Shown here piece after piece: positions 15,955 to 24,550 of a stretch of 36,941 nt of DNA; position 1 is the stretch's first letter; the number at the start of each line of letters is the position of its first letter. The DNA lies in assembly GCA_026386995.1 (NCBI GenBank), contig JAPLMO010000062.1, positions 1-36,941 of the forward strand, in the 5' to 3' direction. The DNA comes from Planctomycetota bacterium (GTDB taxonomy: Bacteria > Planctomycetota > Phycisphaerae > FEN-1346). The position numbers and the translations under genes were made by a program. The notes under the pieces are model-generated. The model was given only the letters and a program-made list of their open reading frames with translations. It made no database searches and was not told the origin of the DNA.

Positions 15955-15985
15955 GCACTAAGAAACTAAGCACTAAGAAACTAAG
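15954..15985. repeat. Perfect 15-bp tandem repeat, two copies
   Basis: CACTAAGAAACTAAG occurs at 15956-15970 and again, without change, at 15971-15985. The unit itself contains CTAAG twice. It directly adjoins the -35 box of the rpsB promoter, with no gene nearby on the other side. Confidence 0.85.
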
Positions 15986-15986
15986 C

Positions 15987-16235
15987 CTGGCGGCGGCGTT
16001 GAGAGTGGTGCGGGGAGCGATGCGGCGGCTCGGTGTGGCGCGAGCCGCGGGAGGGCTGCACCGTCAGTTGCGACTTGCCGTCCGGGACCGCTACGTACGC
16101 CACCGGCCGAAAGAGGCGCGCTATTGGCCTCGAAAGAAGAACGCGCATCCGCCCGGTGCGGCGAAAATCCGCATGGCCACGCACGCGGAAAGGCTGATGG
16201 CACAGGATCTCCGCTCATGCCTCGACCCGAATTAG
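15987..16235 (+). pseudogene. Possible remnant of a transposase C-terminus
   Basis: A plus-strand frame of about 82 codons ends at TAG 16235, with no good start codon or ribosome site. The peptide is very basic and includes RYVRHRPKEARYWPRKKN followed by HPPGAAKIRMATHAERLMAQ. That style (Arg/Lys-rich with PK and RP pairs near the end) is seen at the C-termini of some IS4-like planctomycete transposases. This rests on memory only. Its flanks are repeats, which fits a decayed insertion. It could equally be a chance open frame. Confidence 0.3.
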
Positions 16236-16270
16236 TTAACAGCGTTGCATGCCACCCTCGTAACTGACGC

Positions 16271-16333
16271 ACTACAATGCGCCGAGTTGGCGCGGCGGGT
16301 ACGGAGACCCGCCGCGCAAAGCAGCATTGTAGT
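16271..16333. repeat. Family B element with 10-bp terminal inverted repeats (copy 3)
   Basis: ACTACAATGC (16271-16280) and GCATTGTAGT (16324-16333) are perfect inverted repeats. Inside is GCGCGGCGGGT...ACCCGCCGCGC around ACGGAG. At 63 bp, the nested palindrome resembles a very small non-autonomous element. Copy 2 (near 12823) shares ACTACAACGC and the same core; copy 1 (5104) shares the core with a shorter loop. Confidence 0.82.
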
Positions 16334-16384
16334 ATTAACCCGAGAATTGGGCGTTGAGAATTCGGCATTGACCACTCTCGGGCC

Positions 16385-16420
16385 AAAAAAATAGAGGCGG
16401 GGGTGAGGGGCCCCGCCTCT
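16385..16420 (-). terminator. Rho-independent terminator of the dnaG-rpoD transcript
   Basis: On the minus strand AGAGGCGGGG (16420-16411) pairs perfectly with CCCCGCCTCT (16402-16393) around an 8-nt loop, then TATTTTTTT. It lies about 110 nt after the rpoD stop. Confidence 0.9.
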
Positions 16421-16469
16421 GGGTCGGCAAAAGAGGTTTGTACTTTTGCCGGGACTCGTTGTGAAGACA

Positions 16470-16520
16470 GTTCAAAGTTCCAAGTTCAAAGTTACAGGTT
16501 CAAGGTTCCAAGTCCGCGGT
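16470..16520. repeat. Short-period repeat of GTTCAAAGTTCCAAG words
   Basis: TTCAAAGTTCCAAGTTCAAAG and variants repeat about six times with a period of 7-8 between the rpoD stop and its terminator. The same words recur at 22372-22394 and, in reverse complement, at about 12881-12908. Confidence 0.65.
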
Positions 16521-16529
16521 TCAACGGCA

Positions 16530-18260
16530 TCAAAACCCCGGCAGCCGCTGACGGTCCGGATGGTTCCGGTGCGCGTCCAGGAATCCCTCGAGTTTGCGGC
16601 TGCGGACCGGGTGCTGCAACTTGCGGATCGCCTTGGCCTCGATCTGCCGGACGCGTTCGCGCGTGACGCGGAAGATGCGGCCGACCTCTTCCAGGGTGTA
16701 CGTCTGTCCGTCGCCGATGCCGTAGCGGAGTTTGATGATCTCGCGCTCGCGGTAGGTCAGCGTCTTCAGGACGTGGTCGATCTTGTTCTTGAGCATCTCC
16801 TGAGTGGCGGCCGTGACCGGCGACTCGGCGGTCTCGTCTTCGATGAAGTCGCCGAAGTACGAATCCTCGCTCTCGCCCACGGGCCGGTCGAGGCTGATGG
16901 GGTGGCGGCTGATTTTCATGACGCGCCGCACCTCGGGAACCGGCAGTTTCGCCTCGGCCGCCATCTCCTCCAGCGTGGGCTCGCGGCCGGTCTCCTGGAG
17001 GAACCGCTTGGCGATGTTCCGCAGTTTCGACATCGTCTCGATCATGTGGACCGGGATGCGGATCGTGCGGGCCTGGTCGGCGATGGCCCGCGTGATGGCC
17101 TGCCGGATCCACCACGTCGCGTACGTCGAGAACTTGTAGCCCCGGCGGTACTCGTACTTGTCGACCGCCCGCATGAGGCCCGTGTTGCCTTCCTGGATGA
17201 GGTCCAGGAACGAAAGGCCGCGGTTACGGTACTTCTTGGCGATCGAGACGACCAGGCGCAGGTTGCCGCCGGAGAGTTTCCGCTTGGCCTCTTCGTATTC
17301 GCCGAAGCAGCGCTGGATGCTCTGGATGCGGCCGGCCAGGTCGGGGGCGCTTTCTCCGACGAGCCGCTCGAAGCCTTCGAGTTCATCGCGGAGGGCCTCG
17401 GCCTCGGCGGCGTCGTCGCGGCTGTCGGCCAGTTCGTCCAGGCGGCGCAGGATCTCCTGCTCCTTCAGGTGGATCGCCACCAATTTCTTCATGATGGACT
17501 GGATCCTGGAGGTCCTGAGCGAGAGTTCCTCCAGCAGGATGACGCACTTCTGGCGCCGCGTCAGCATCCGCTTCTGGAGCGCCTCGCGGTCGCCTTCGCT
17601 TTTGCGCGAGGCGGTGAGGTCTTCGTAGTCGCGCCGGTTGGCCTCCAGCAGTTTCTCGGCGGTCGTCAGGTTCTCCGGCGCGCGGCGGATGATCGTCGTC
17701 TTGGCGAGGTTTTCCGAGACGCAGATTTTCATCGTGCGGTCGAAGGGCAGTTCGCCCGACTCCACCTGCCGCAGGACGTCGATGGCCGCGCCGATCGCCA
17801 GGTCGCTGGCGAGCACCTGGCGGCGGAACTGTTTGCGCGTCAGTTCGATGCGCTTGGCCAGCGAGATCTCCTCGTTGCGCTTCAGCAGGGGGATCTCGCC
17901 CATCTGCGTCAGGTACATCCGCACCGGGTCGTCGATGCGCTTTTGCGTCTCGGCGTCGGTCGGGGCGGTAAAGACGCTGGCCCGGCGGGTGGCCTCGTCG
18001 GCTTCCCAGGCGGCCTCGGCTTCCTCGGGGGTCTGGGCGGCCTTTTCGCGCGCGGCCTGCTCGGCCTCGTCGATGACCGCGACGCCCATTTCGTCGAGCG
18101 TCACGAGGATGCGGTCCAGGCGGTCCGGACTGACGAGGTCGTCGGGCAGACGCGCCTCGACCTCGTCGTAGGTCAGATAGCCCCGCTGGCGTCCCTGCTC
18201 GACCAGCGCGGAGATCTGCTCTTCGTCCGTCAGTTTGGTTTTTCTTTTGGTGTCAGCCAT
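16530..18260 (-). CDS. rpoD: Primary RNA polymerase sigma factor (sigma-70)
   Basis: RpoD directs RNA polymerase to housekeeping promoters. The 576 residues contain region 1.1 ([20 protein letters not shown]), region 1.2 ([17 protein letters not shown]), a non-conserved insert of about 150 residues, then region 2 ([20 protein letters not shown] and [19 protein letters not shown]), region 3, and region 4 ([17 protein letters not shown] with the helix-turn-helix [20 protein letters not shown]). The near-consensus promoters in this window with 17-nt spacers fit its expected specificity. ATG 18260 follows GAGG. It lies 69 nt downstream of dnaG, the familiar primase-sigma pairing; a small hairpin (18278-18297) lies in the gap. 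Confidence 0.97.
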   Translation of the reverse strand: MADTKRKTKLTDEEQISALVEQGRQRGYLTYDEVEARLPDDLVSPDRLDRILVTLDEMGVAVIDEAEQAAREKAAQTPEEAEAAWEADEATRRASVFTAPTDAETQKRIDDPVRMYLTQMGEIPLLKRNEEISLAKRIELTRKQFRRQVLASDLAIGAAIDVLRQVESGELPFDRTMKICVSENLAKTTIIRRAPENLTTAEKLLEANRRDYEDLTASRKSEGDREALQKRMLTRRQKCVILLEELSLRTSRIQSIMKKLVAIHLKEQEILRRLDELADSRDDAAEAEALRDELEGFERLVGESAPDLAGRIQSIQRCFGEYEEAKRKLSGGNLRLVVSIAKKYRNRGLSFLDLIQEGNTGLMRAVDKYEYRRGYKFSTYATWWIRQAITRAIADQARTIRIPVHMIETMSKLRNIAKRFLQETGREPTLEEMAAEAKLPVPEVRRVMKISRHPISLDRPVGESEDSYFGDFIEDETAESPVTAATQEMLKNKIDHVLKTLTYREREIIKLRYGIGDGQTYTLEEVGRIFRVTRERVRQIEAKAIRKLQHPVRSRKLEGFLDAHRNHPDRQRLPGF

Positions 18261-18329
18261 TGTTTCCTCGAACTTCGCGTAGTTCCTATTGACTACGCCC
18301 CAGCATCATGTTTGCGAACCATCCCTCTG

Positions 18330-20186
18330 TTAGAAGGTCGGGCCAGTAAACCCCCTTGGTCGCTTACGCCGTTCATCCTGATAAGCACTAAGCGCATCTG
18401 TGCTACTACCAGAGTTCTCCTTGGCGGCCCGTCTATGGGGGGCCAGTTTCTCCTCTTCCTCGATATCCGTAATGCGCGTTATCGCGTCCACGAGCATCAA
18501 CACCAGAGGCCCCGGTCCCGTATCGGCCGGGTCGCGCACCTGGCTCGGGCGCTCGCCCCGTTCAAACAGGTCCACGGCCAGGCTAGCCAGGTCGGGCTCC
18601 TCCAGCCGCAGGACGATGCTCTCGATGTCGCCGTCCTGGCGCACCGGGTTGCCCGCAATCGCCTCGTACAGCCGGCGAAAAGCCGCGTCGGCGATGCGGT
18701 CGGGCGGCAACACCTTCATGACCGCCTCCGTGCGCGACGGCCGGCACACGAGTACCGTCAGGATATCTCGCTCGGCCACCCACCGGCGCAGTGTCGCGGC
18801 GTCAGGCAGGCCGGCGCCCTTTTCCGTTCCGGCCGCCGACCGGCCGACCGGCCGGCGTATCCGCGAAAACTCGGCCCGTAGCGTTTCCTCCGGGATGCCG
18901 AGCACGCGGCTCATGTGTCCCAGAATGAGGTCACGCTGGAGCCTAAGATCTTCCCGCGCCAGCACGGGCGCCTTGGCGATGCTGCCGAGCATTGCCTCCA
19001 GCGCCCGCCGCTGCGCCGCCGGGCTGGAGGCCGCATCGTACTCCTTGGCGACTCCGGCCCACTTGTACGCGAAGGCGTCTTGCGCCTCGGCCAGCAGACG
19101 CCGGAAGGGTTCCGCCCCCTCGGCGCGGCAGAAGTCGTAGGGGTCCTTCCCCGACGGAACGACCGCTATGCTAATCTTGACGTCTCCCGCGAGAAAAAGT
19201 TCCAACCCTTTATCGGCGGCACGCTGGCCCGCCAGGTCCGAGTCGAATACCAGGATGGCCTCGTCGGCGTACCGCTTCAGCACCCGCACGTGCTCTTCCG
19301 TCAGGGCCGTGCCGAGCGTCGCGACGACGTTCTGGACGCCCACCTGGTGCGGCATGACGACGTCGAAGTAGCCTTCGACGACGACCACCTGCCGCGCGGC
19401 GTCGATCGCCTGCCGGGCCTGGGCCAGGCCGTACAGCGATTCTCCCTTGTGAAAGATCGCAGTCTCCGGCGAGTTCAGGTACTTGGGCTGTTCGTCGCCC
19501 ATCGCCCGACCGCCGAAACCTATTGGCCGGTTCAGCGTGTCCAGGATCGGAAAGATGACCCGGCCGCGAAACCGATCGTAATATCCGGCCCCGTCCTCAC
19601 GCTTGATGACGAGGCCGGCGCTCTCCAGCAAATCGACGGTGATTCCGTCGCGCTCGGCAGCACGCAGAAGGTTGTCCCAACCTTGCGGCGCGTAGCCGAT
19701 ACGAAACCGCGCGATCGACTCAGGCCCAATGGCGCGGCTTTCGAGGTACTCTCTGCCCGGCGCCCCAGCGGAAGGGTGCTTCAATCCCGTCTCAAACCGC
19801 TGTGCCGCCCACTCCAGTACATCGCGGACTTGGCGGCGAACACCCGCGCCTTTTTCCGACTGGACGCGGTCGCCAAGGTCGATGCCGGCCCGTTCGGCCA
19901 ACATCCGCACGGCCTCGGGAAACGTCAGGTTCTCCTTGGCCATGACAAAATTAAAGACGCTGCCTCCGCGGCCGCATCCGAAACACTTGAAAATCTGCTT
20001 ACTCGGATTGACGTTGAACGAGGGAGTCTTTTCGGCGTGGAACGGGCACAGCGCCTTGAATTCCTTCCCAGCGCGTTTCAGAGGGAAGTATTGCGACACC
20101 ACTTCGACGATGTCGTTGGCGCGCGCGATTTCGTCCAGTATTTCGTCCGAATAGAGTCCCGACAAATCCGCAACCCGGCCCCTCAC
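18330..20186 (-). CDS. dnaG: DNA primase DnaG
   Basis: DnaG makes RNA primers at the replication fork. The zinc-binding domain has CPFHAEKTPSF and CFGCG. The catalytic TOPRIM domain has VVVEGYFDVV and the metal site ILVFDSDLAGQ. A C-terminal helical domain would bind the helicase. The GTG at 20186 gives 618 residues. The frame extends to an ATG at 20240, but a consensus promoter (20229-20257) has its -10 box inside that extension, so transcription starts too late to include it. A TTG at 20165 is an alternative start; family similarity begins near SDEILDEIARANDIVEVVSQ. It is followed by rpoD. Confidence 0.94.
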   Translation of the reverse strand: MRGRVADLSGLYSDEILDEIARANDIVEVVSQYFPLKRAGKEFKALCPFHAEKTPSFNVNPSKQIFKCFGCGRGGSVFNFVMAKENLTFPEAVRMLAERAGIDLGDRVQSEKGAGVRRQVRDVLEWAAQRFETGLKHPSAGAPGREYLESRAIGPESIARFRIGYAPQGWDNLLRAAERDGITVDLLESAGLVIKREDGAGYYDRFRGRVIFPILDTLNRPIGFGGRAMGDEQPKYLNSPETAIFHKGESLYGLAQARQAIDAARQVVVVEGYFDVVMPHQVGVQNVVATLGTALTEEHVRVLKRYADEAILVFDSDLAGQRAADKGLELFLAGDVKISIAVVPSGKDPYDFCRAEGAEPFRRLLAEAQDAFAYKWAGVAKEYDAASSPAAQRRALEAMLGSIAKAPVLAREDLRLQRDLILGHMSRVLGIPEETLRAEFSRIRRPVGRSAAGTEKGAGLPDAATLRRWVAERDILTVLVCRPSRTEAVMKVLPPDRIADAAFRRLYEAIAGNPVRQDGDIESIVLRLEEPDLASLAVDLFERGERPSQVRDPADTGPGPLVLMLVDAITRITDIEEEEKLAPHRRAAKENSGSSTDALSAYQDERRKRPRGFTGPTF

Positions 20187-20228
20187 AACCTTGTTTCTAC
20201 GGCCGAGAACGTTCAACCTCGGTAGGCC

Positions 20229-20257
20229 AGTATAGACCATAAATGGCCTCTAGTCAA
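20229..20257 (-). promoter_or_regulatory. Sigma-70 promoter of dnaG-rpoD
   Basis: On the minus strand TTGACT (20257-20252), a spacer of exactly 17 nt and TATACT (20234-20229). The start point would be near 20222, about 36 nt before the GTG at 20186. The -10 box lies within the longest possible dnaG frame and therefore excludes its first ATG. Confidence 0.83.
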
Positions 20258-20453
20258 GTAAAGTGGTCTTGAAAAATGGGAGTGCCGGGGGTTGAAGCCC
20301 CCACCGGAGGCCACAATAGGCCGGGAGTCTCGGCCCAGGGACCACAATCTGAAGGATAAGTGAAACCCCGTATTTCACCTTAAGGGCTCCCCCTTATCCT
20401 GGCCCCACGGGGCACCTTGCGCTGTGCGAAGAGCCGTGTGCGGTGCGAAATGG

Positions 20454-20482
20454 TTGACCGCGGGCGTATTTGGCAGTAGTAT
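20454..20482 (+). promoter_or_regulatory. Probable promoter of glyS
   Basis: TTGACC (20454-20459), a 17-nt spacer and TAGTAT (20477-20482). The leader would be about 230 nt and would contain the family A palindrome. Confidence 0.55.
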
Positions 20483-20550
20483 GCCTCGTTTATGACGCGT
20501 GCCGTGGTCATAGTCTGCCCGCCGCGACGGGCTTTTGCGTGATCGCTACG

Positions 20551-20642
20551 CCCCGCATTAGCGGGTGTGGCACGGCTGGCTTGTCCAGCCGTGGTGGATG
20601 GCCCGTAGCGTTTTCCACGGCTGGACAAGCCAGCCGTGCCAC
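20551..20642. repeat. Family A bipartite palindrome, copy 4
   Basis: The flank CCCGCATTAGCGGGTGTGGC is followed by the hairpin CACGGCTGG-CTTGT-CCAGCCGTG and its inverted copy ending AGCCGTGCCAC. The flank is shared with copies 1 and 2, and can itself fold (CCCGC...GCGGG). Confidence 0.85.
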
Positions 20643-20717
20643 GCGATGGTGCGGGCGCTAAACACGTACTTTGCGTGACCATGTGCGCCGGCGTCTGTCA
20701 GCGGCAAAGGAGCCACA

Positions 20718-22367
20718 ATGGCCGTCGAGCAGGACCTCATGGAAAAGATCGTCTCCCTGGCCAAGCGCCGGGGCTTCATTTACCCGTCGAGCGAGATTTA
20801 CGGCGGCATCAACGGCTTCTGGGACTACGGCCCGCTGGGCGTGGAACTGAAGCGCAACATCAAGGACGCGTGGTGGAACGATTTCGTCCGCTGCCCGCCC
20901 GCCGGCCCCGACGGCCGGCCCATCGAGATGGCCGGCCTCGATTGCTCGATTATCATGAACCCGAAAGTGTGGGAGGCCAGCGGCCACGTCGTCAACTTCA
21001 ACGACCCCCTGGTCGACTGTATGCAGTGCAAGACCCGTTTCAGGGCGGACCACTTCTGGCGTTCCGAATTGGTTTCGGTCACTGAGGTTCCAGAGGTTGT
21101 CAGGGATGAGTTCTTTGAGTCTGTGGCTACCAAGAGAGGTCACGGGCCAATGTTTCTTGAATATGCGGGCTATGAATTGCAGCCCATCGTAAGGCGCGAA
21201 TTGGACTCCAAGAAGGCCAAGGTCGTTACCAAGCCATGGGAGATTGGTGGGGGTGTTCAGTCTGGTGGGCCTCCTTCGCCACGAGCTTTTGTAATTGACG
21301 GCAACCGATACTACTTTGTCAACTCGGACAGAACCATTGCCCGAGATGGTGACAAGTGCCCCGCTTGCGGTGGTGCTCTTACCGAACCCCGCAAGTTTAA
21401 CATGATGTTCAAGAGTCACGCGGGAGCCATGGAGGATTCCGCCTCCGAGGTGTATTTGCGCCCCGAAACCGCCCAGGGCATTTTCTGCAACTTCAAGAAC
21501 GTCTGCGACACGACCCGCGTCAAGGTGCCCTTCGGCATCGCCCAGATAGGCAAGGCGTTCCGTAACGAGATCAATCCCCGCAACTCCATCTTCCGCTCGC
21601 GCGAGTTCGAGCAGATGGAGATCGAGTTCTTCTGCCACCCGGGCCAGGCCGACCAGTGGTACACGTGGTGGCGCGATACGCGGTATGCCTGGTACACGGG
21701 GCTGGGCCTTAAGTCGTCGAAACTGCGCCTGCGCGACCACGAGAAGGAAGAACTCGCCCACTACGCCCGCGCGTGCGCCGACGTGGAGTACGAGTTCCCC
21801 TTCGGCGTGGCGGAACTGGAGGGCATCGCCAACCGGACCGACTTCGACCTGAAGGCTCACCAGAATCACCCGAATTGTCTGGTCAAAGATCTGAGTTACT
21901 TCGACGATGAGACCAAGGAGCGCTTCGTCCCGTACGTCATCGAGCCTTCCGGCGGCTGCGACCGCGCCACCCTTGCATTCCTCTGCGAGGCGTATTGCGA
22001 GGACGAGGCCCCCGATGAGAAGGGGGCGATGCAGAAGCGCACGGTCCTCAGGCTCCACCCGCGCCTAGCGCCGATCAAGGTGGCGATCTTCCCCCTGGTC
22101 AAGAAAGAGGGCATGCCCGAGAAGGCGATGGAACTCTATATCGCCCTCCGCCCGCACATGACCGCTGTGTACGACGAGAAGGGGGCCGTCGGCCGCCGCT
22201 ACCGCCGTCAGGACGAGGCCGGCACGCCGTTCTGCCTCACCGTAGACGGCCAGACCCGCGAAGACGGCACCGTGACGATCCGCGACCGCGACTCGATGAA
22301 ACAGGACCGCATCCCCGGTGACCCCGCGCGGCTGCTGGCGTACATCCAGGAGCACCTGAAGCGGTAA
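20718..22367 (+). CDS. glyS: Glycine--tRNA ligase, alpha2 type
   Basis: This single-chain class II synthetase (549 residues) charges tRNA-Gly; it is of the alpha2 kind rather than the GlyQ/GlyS alpha2beta2 kind. Motifs visible: GFIYPSSEIYGGINGFWDYG, the zinc-type Cys pairs CMQC (about 100) and CPAC (about 215), FNMMFKSHAG, motif 2 with GIAQIGKAFRNEINPR and RSREFEQMEIEFFC, motif 3 near GCDRATLAFL, and an anticodon-binding domain at the end (APIKVAIFPLVKKEGMPEKA). GGAG precedes ATG 20718. About 95 residues between the two Cys pairs (codons in about 21058-21420) have GC near 52 percent, lower than the flanks, and look like an insertion with foreign codon use. A low-complexity tract follows the stop. 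Confidence 0.95.
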   Translation: MAVEQDLMEKIVSLAKRRGFIYPSSEIYGGINGFWDYGPLGVELKRNIKDAWWNDFVRCPPAGPDGRPIEMAGLDCSIIMNPKVWEASGHVVNFNDPLVDCMQCKTRFRADHFWRSELVSVTEVPEVVRDEFFESVATKRGHGPMFLEYAGYELQPIVRRELDSKKAKVVTKPWEIGGGVQSGGPPSPRAFVIDGNRYYFVNSDRTIARDGDKCPACGGALTEPRKFNMMFKSHAGAMEDSASEVYLRPETAQGIFCNFKNVCDTTRVKVPFGIAQIGKAFRNEINPRNSIFRSREFEQMEIEFFCHPGQADQWYTWWRDTRYAWYTGLGLKSSKLRLRDHEKEELAHYARACADVEYEFPFGVAELEGIANRTDFDLKAHQNHPNCLVKDLSYFDDETKERFVPYVIEPSGGCDRATLAFLCEAYCEDEAPDEKGAMQKRTVLRLHPRLAPIKVAIFPLVKKEGMPEKAMELYIALRPHMTAVYDEKGAVGRRYRRQDEAGTPFCLTVDGQTREDGTVTIRDRDSMKQDRIPGDPARLLAYIQEHLKR

Positions 22368-22371
22368 GGAA

Positions 22372-22394
22372 GTTCAAAGTTCAAGGTTCAAAGT
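22372..22394. repeat. Short-period repeat GTTCAAAGTTCAAGG
   Basis: Three units of TTCAAAG or TTCAAGG lie directly after the glyS stop, using the same words as at 16470-16520. Confidence 0.6.
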
Positions 22395-22610
22395 GAGGCT
22401 ATGCGCGCTGGCGGATTCGTGCGCCGGTTTTCATTCTGCATTCTCTATTCTTCCTTCCCCTGGGTCCGATAATCTCTCGAACGCCCGCCTTTTTGCCTCA
22501 AGGGTACTACCGGTTGGGGCCGATGTTAAATTGGAGCGTAGATAACGCGCACGCAGTGTGGCGCGAGGGAGAGCCTCTGTCGGCGAGGGCGGGGGCAGGG
22601 AGGTTGGTGG

Positions 22611-23384
22611 GTGCACCGCATCTTGATCCTGGCGGCCGTGGCGGCGGGCAGCCTTGCGATGGGCTGCTCACCGGGCAACCAACGCGATGCCCATGCGGCT
22701 TTCGACGAAGGCTTTGCCGCATTCCAGGCAGGCCACTGGCAGCGGGCGTATGATGGGTTCACGCGTTACCTGCGTTCGGGTCCGGAGGTGGCGTCGCGCG
22801 GCGAGGTGTACTACTATCGCGGCGAGGCCCTGGTGCACCTGAGGCGCCGCGACGAGGCTATGGCCGACTTCAAGCAGGCCCTGGCCTCCAAGCCGGGGCA
22901 GCCGATCCTGGACTTCGTCCGGGTCGCCATCGGCAACTTCTATTACGAGGAAGGCAACGATGCGAAGGCCCTCGAATGGTACGACCAGGCCCTTCGCGAC
23001 CGCGTGCCGGAGTTGCCGATGGACCAGTTGTCTCTGCGTGCGGGCGTCAGTTTGCAGCGCGTGGGCCGGTGGCAGGATGCCGATAAGTACTTCCAGCACC
23101 TGATAAATAATTTCCCGGCGACGGTCGCCGCGCAGGAGGCCCGCCGCCGGATTCACGCAACGGCGTTTGCCGTCCAGACGGGGGCCTTTACGACGGCGGC
23201 CGCCGCACAGCAGGAACTTGCGCGGCTGCGACAGAAGGGTTTCGACGGGCGGATCGTCCCGGCCAGCCGGCCCGGCCAGACGCTTCAGGCCGTGCAGGTC
23301 GGCCGCGCACGGACGTATGCCGAGGCCCAGGCCCTGGCCTCGCGGCTGATGGGCGCCGGGTTCTCGACCCTCATAGTGCCGTAG
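22611..23384 (+). CDS. TPR lipoprotein with C-terminal SPOR domain
   Basis: This 257-residue envelope protein has a lipid-anchored N-terminus (MHRILILAAVAAGSLAMGC, lipobox Cys19). About four TPR-like helical pairs follow (residues 28-175, with AFDEGFAAFQAGHWQRAYDGF and ALEWYDQALRD). The C-terminal SPOR-like domain (about 183-257) starts AFAVQTGAFTTAAAAQQELA and ends AGFSTLIVP; SPOR domains bind denuded septal peptidoglycan. A role in envelope assembly or division is inferred. The GTG at 22611 has GGGAGG 7 nt upstream. It precedes two more TPR genes but is separated from them by a palindrome. Confidence 0.86.
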   Translation: MHRILILAAVAAGSLAMGCSPGNQRDAHAAFDEGFAAFQAGHWQRAYDGFTRYLRSGPEVASRGEVYYYRGEALVHLRRRDEAMADFKQALASKPGQPILDFVRVAIGNFYYEEGNDAKALEWYDQALRDRVPELPMDQLSLRAGVSLQRVGRWQDADKYFQHLINNFPATVAAQEARRRIHATAFAVQTGAFTTAAAAQQELARLRQKGFDGRIVPASRPGQTLQAVQVGRARTYAEAQALASRLMGAGFSTLIVP

Positions 23385-23402
23385 AATTTGGTCAACGTGG
23401 GG

Positions 23403-23475
23403 GTGCCACGGCTGCGCCTTGTGCAGCCGTGGTCGTTGGCAGGGATGCACGGCTGCGAACTGCGCAGCCGTGGCA
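23403..23475. repeat. Family C bipartite palindrome, copy 2
   Basis: GTGCCACGGCTGCGC...GCAGCCGTGG is followed by its inverted copy, CACGGCTGCG...CGCAGCCGTGGCAC. It lies between the SPOR gene and the next TPR gene. Confidence 0.8.
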
Positions 23476-23533
23476 CTCGTCGGCGCGTCTTGCGAACGCG
23501 CAGGCAGGCGACTTTTAAGGAGTGTTACCGACC

Positions 23534-24550
23534 ATGCGCCAGCACGATTATGAGAAAGAGTCGGCCCTTCGCGAGAAGGTGCGGACGGAACCCGGCAAGA
23601 CCGAGGTCCACGCCGAACTGGGCGCGTGGCTGCTGCGCGCCGGGCGCCTCGCCCAGGCCCGGGAGGCCCTTCAGACGGGCCTGGGGCAGGCGACGCAAAC
23701 GTCCCGCCTGCACCACCTGCTGGGCCTTGTCTTCGCGGGGGCCGGCGACCTGGACTCGGCCGTGCGGCATCTGGAGCGTGCGACTCGCCAGGAACCGGGG
23801 CGGTTCGACATCCTTCGGGACTTGGCGCTGGTCGAGGGCGCCGCGGGGCGCATGGTTGACTCTGTAGAGACGCTGCGCCAGGCCATCAGCCTGGGCGGCG
23901 AGGCTGCGGCCGCGGCCCTGACGCCGCTGCTGCGGGTGGGCGAAAAGGCGCTCCAGAAGCAGGGGGCGAAGATCGAGCGGCGACCGCCGCAACCCCCGCG
24001 CCGTGCGGCCCTCGTCGAACGGATGGTTTCGCGCGACCCGAGCGTGGCCGAGGCGCTGGTCGCCCGGCACATCGAACTCTCGGCCCCCGAGATGGAAACC
24101 CTTCGGGCGGCACGTCGAGCCCTCACGCGCCTGGCGTCGCAGAACCCGGCGTATCCGGACCTGTACTTCAGCCTGAGCCTGATTGCCGAGCAGTTGGGCG
24201 AAGTCGATCGCGCGATCGAGGCTGCCGAAAAGGCCATTACCATCAATCCACGCTACGTCGAGGCATGCCTCCTGGCCGTGCGCCTGTATGAGCGCAGCGG
24301 CCAGCGGGCTCGGGCGGCGGAGCAGTGCCAGAAGGCGTCGGAACTCCGCCCGCAGTGGCTCGACGTGCACCTGAGGCTGGGCCATCTCTTGCGCGAAGAC
24401 GGCCGCCCGCACGAGGCGGCGGCCGCGTATCGCCGGGCACTGGAGGTCGACAAGCGCTGCAAGGAGGCCCGCCGCAGACTGGACGATATCGAGGCCGCCC
24501 TGGCGGTCGCTGGGCCTGGGCCTGCGGCCGGGGAAGGGGGCCGCCCATGA
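23534..24550 (+). CDS. TPR-repeat protein, cytoplasmic
   Basis: This 338-residue protein has no signal peptide or membrane helix. It contains several tetratricopeptide repeats, for example LGAWLLRAGRLAQAREALQT near the start, and near the end RAIEAAEKAITINPRYVEAC and HEAAAAYRRALEVDKRCKEA. The middle (about 130-190) is a charged linker with KIERRPPQPPRRAAL. ATG 23534 follows AAGGAG by 11 nt; a GTG at 23522 overlaps that site and is unlikely. TPRs mediate protein-protein contacts; no partner can be named. Its stop overlaps the next start (ATGA), so the two are translated together and may form a complex. Confidence 0.85.
   Translation: MRQHDYEKESALREKVRTEPGKTEVHAELGAWLLRAGRLAQAREALQTGLGQATQTSRLHHLLGLVFAGAGDLDSAVRHLERATRQEPGRFDILRDLALVEGAAGRMVDSVETLRQAISLGGEAAAAALTPLLRVGEKALQKQGAKIERRPPQPPRRAALVERMVSRDPSVAEALVARHIELSAPEMETLRAARRALTRLASQNPAYPDLYFSLSLIAEQLGEVDRAIEAAEKAITINPRYVEACLLAVRLYERSGQRARAAEQCQKASELRPQWLDVHLRLGHLLREDGRPHEAAAAYRRALEVDKRCKEARRRLDDIEAALAVAGPGPAAGEGGRP

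Larger units (their letters stand above)
15869..16529. other. Intergenic region between rpsB and rpoD
   Basis: In order it holds the rpsB promoter, a 15-bp tandem repeat, a possible transposase remnant (15987-16235), a family B element with clear terminal inverted repeats (16271-16333), a low-complexity tract (16338-16372), the rpoD terminator (16385-16420) and another low-complexity tract (16470-16520). It is the densest patch of repeats in the window. Confidence 0.65.
20258..20717. other. Divergent intergenic region dnaG / glyS
   Basis: The region contains a short hairpin CGGGGGTTGAAGCCCCC (about 20286-20302), a candidate glyS promoter (20454-20482) and a family A palindrome (20551-20642) in the leader that would follow it. 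No T-box-like element was recognised for this aminoacyl-tRNA synthetase gene, and no open frame is convincing. Confidence 0.55.

Noticed and set aside
16446..18881. Plus-strand open frame of 811 codons across rpoD
   Set aside because: It is antisense to the unmistakable rpoD and runs into dnaG; its peptide has no recognisable domain.
18915..20225. Plus-strand frame of 436 codons opposite dnaG
   Set aside because: Shadow of the primase gene; the other strand has all primase motifs.
20258..20717. T-box leader for glyS
   Set aside because: No T-box core sequence or antiterminator/terminator pair was found; the strong hairpin there is a family A element.
20658..22058. Minus-strand frame of 466 codons opposite glyS
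   Set aside because: Shadow; the plus strand encodes all class II synthetase motifs.
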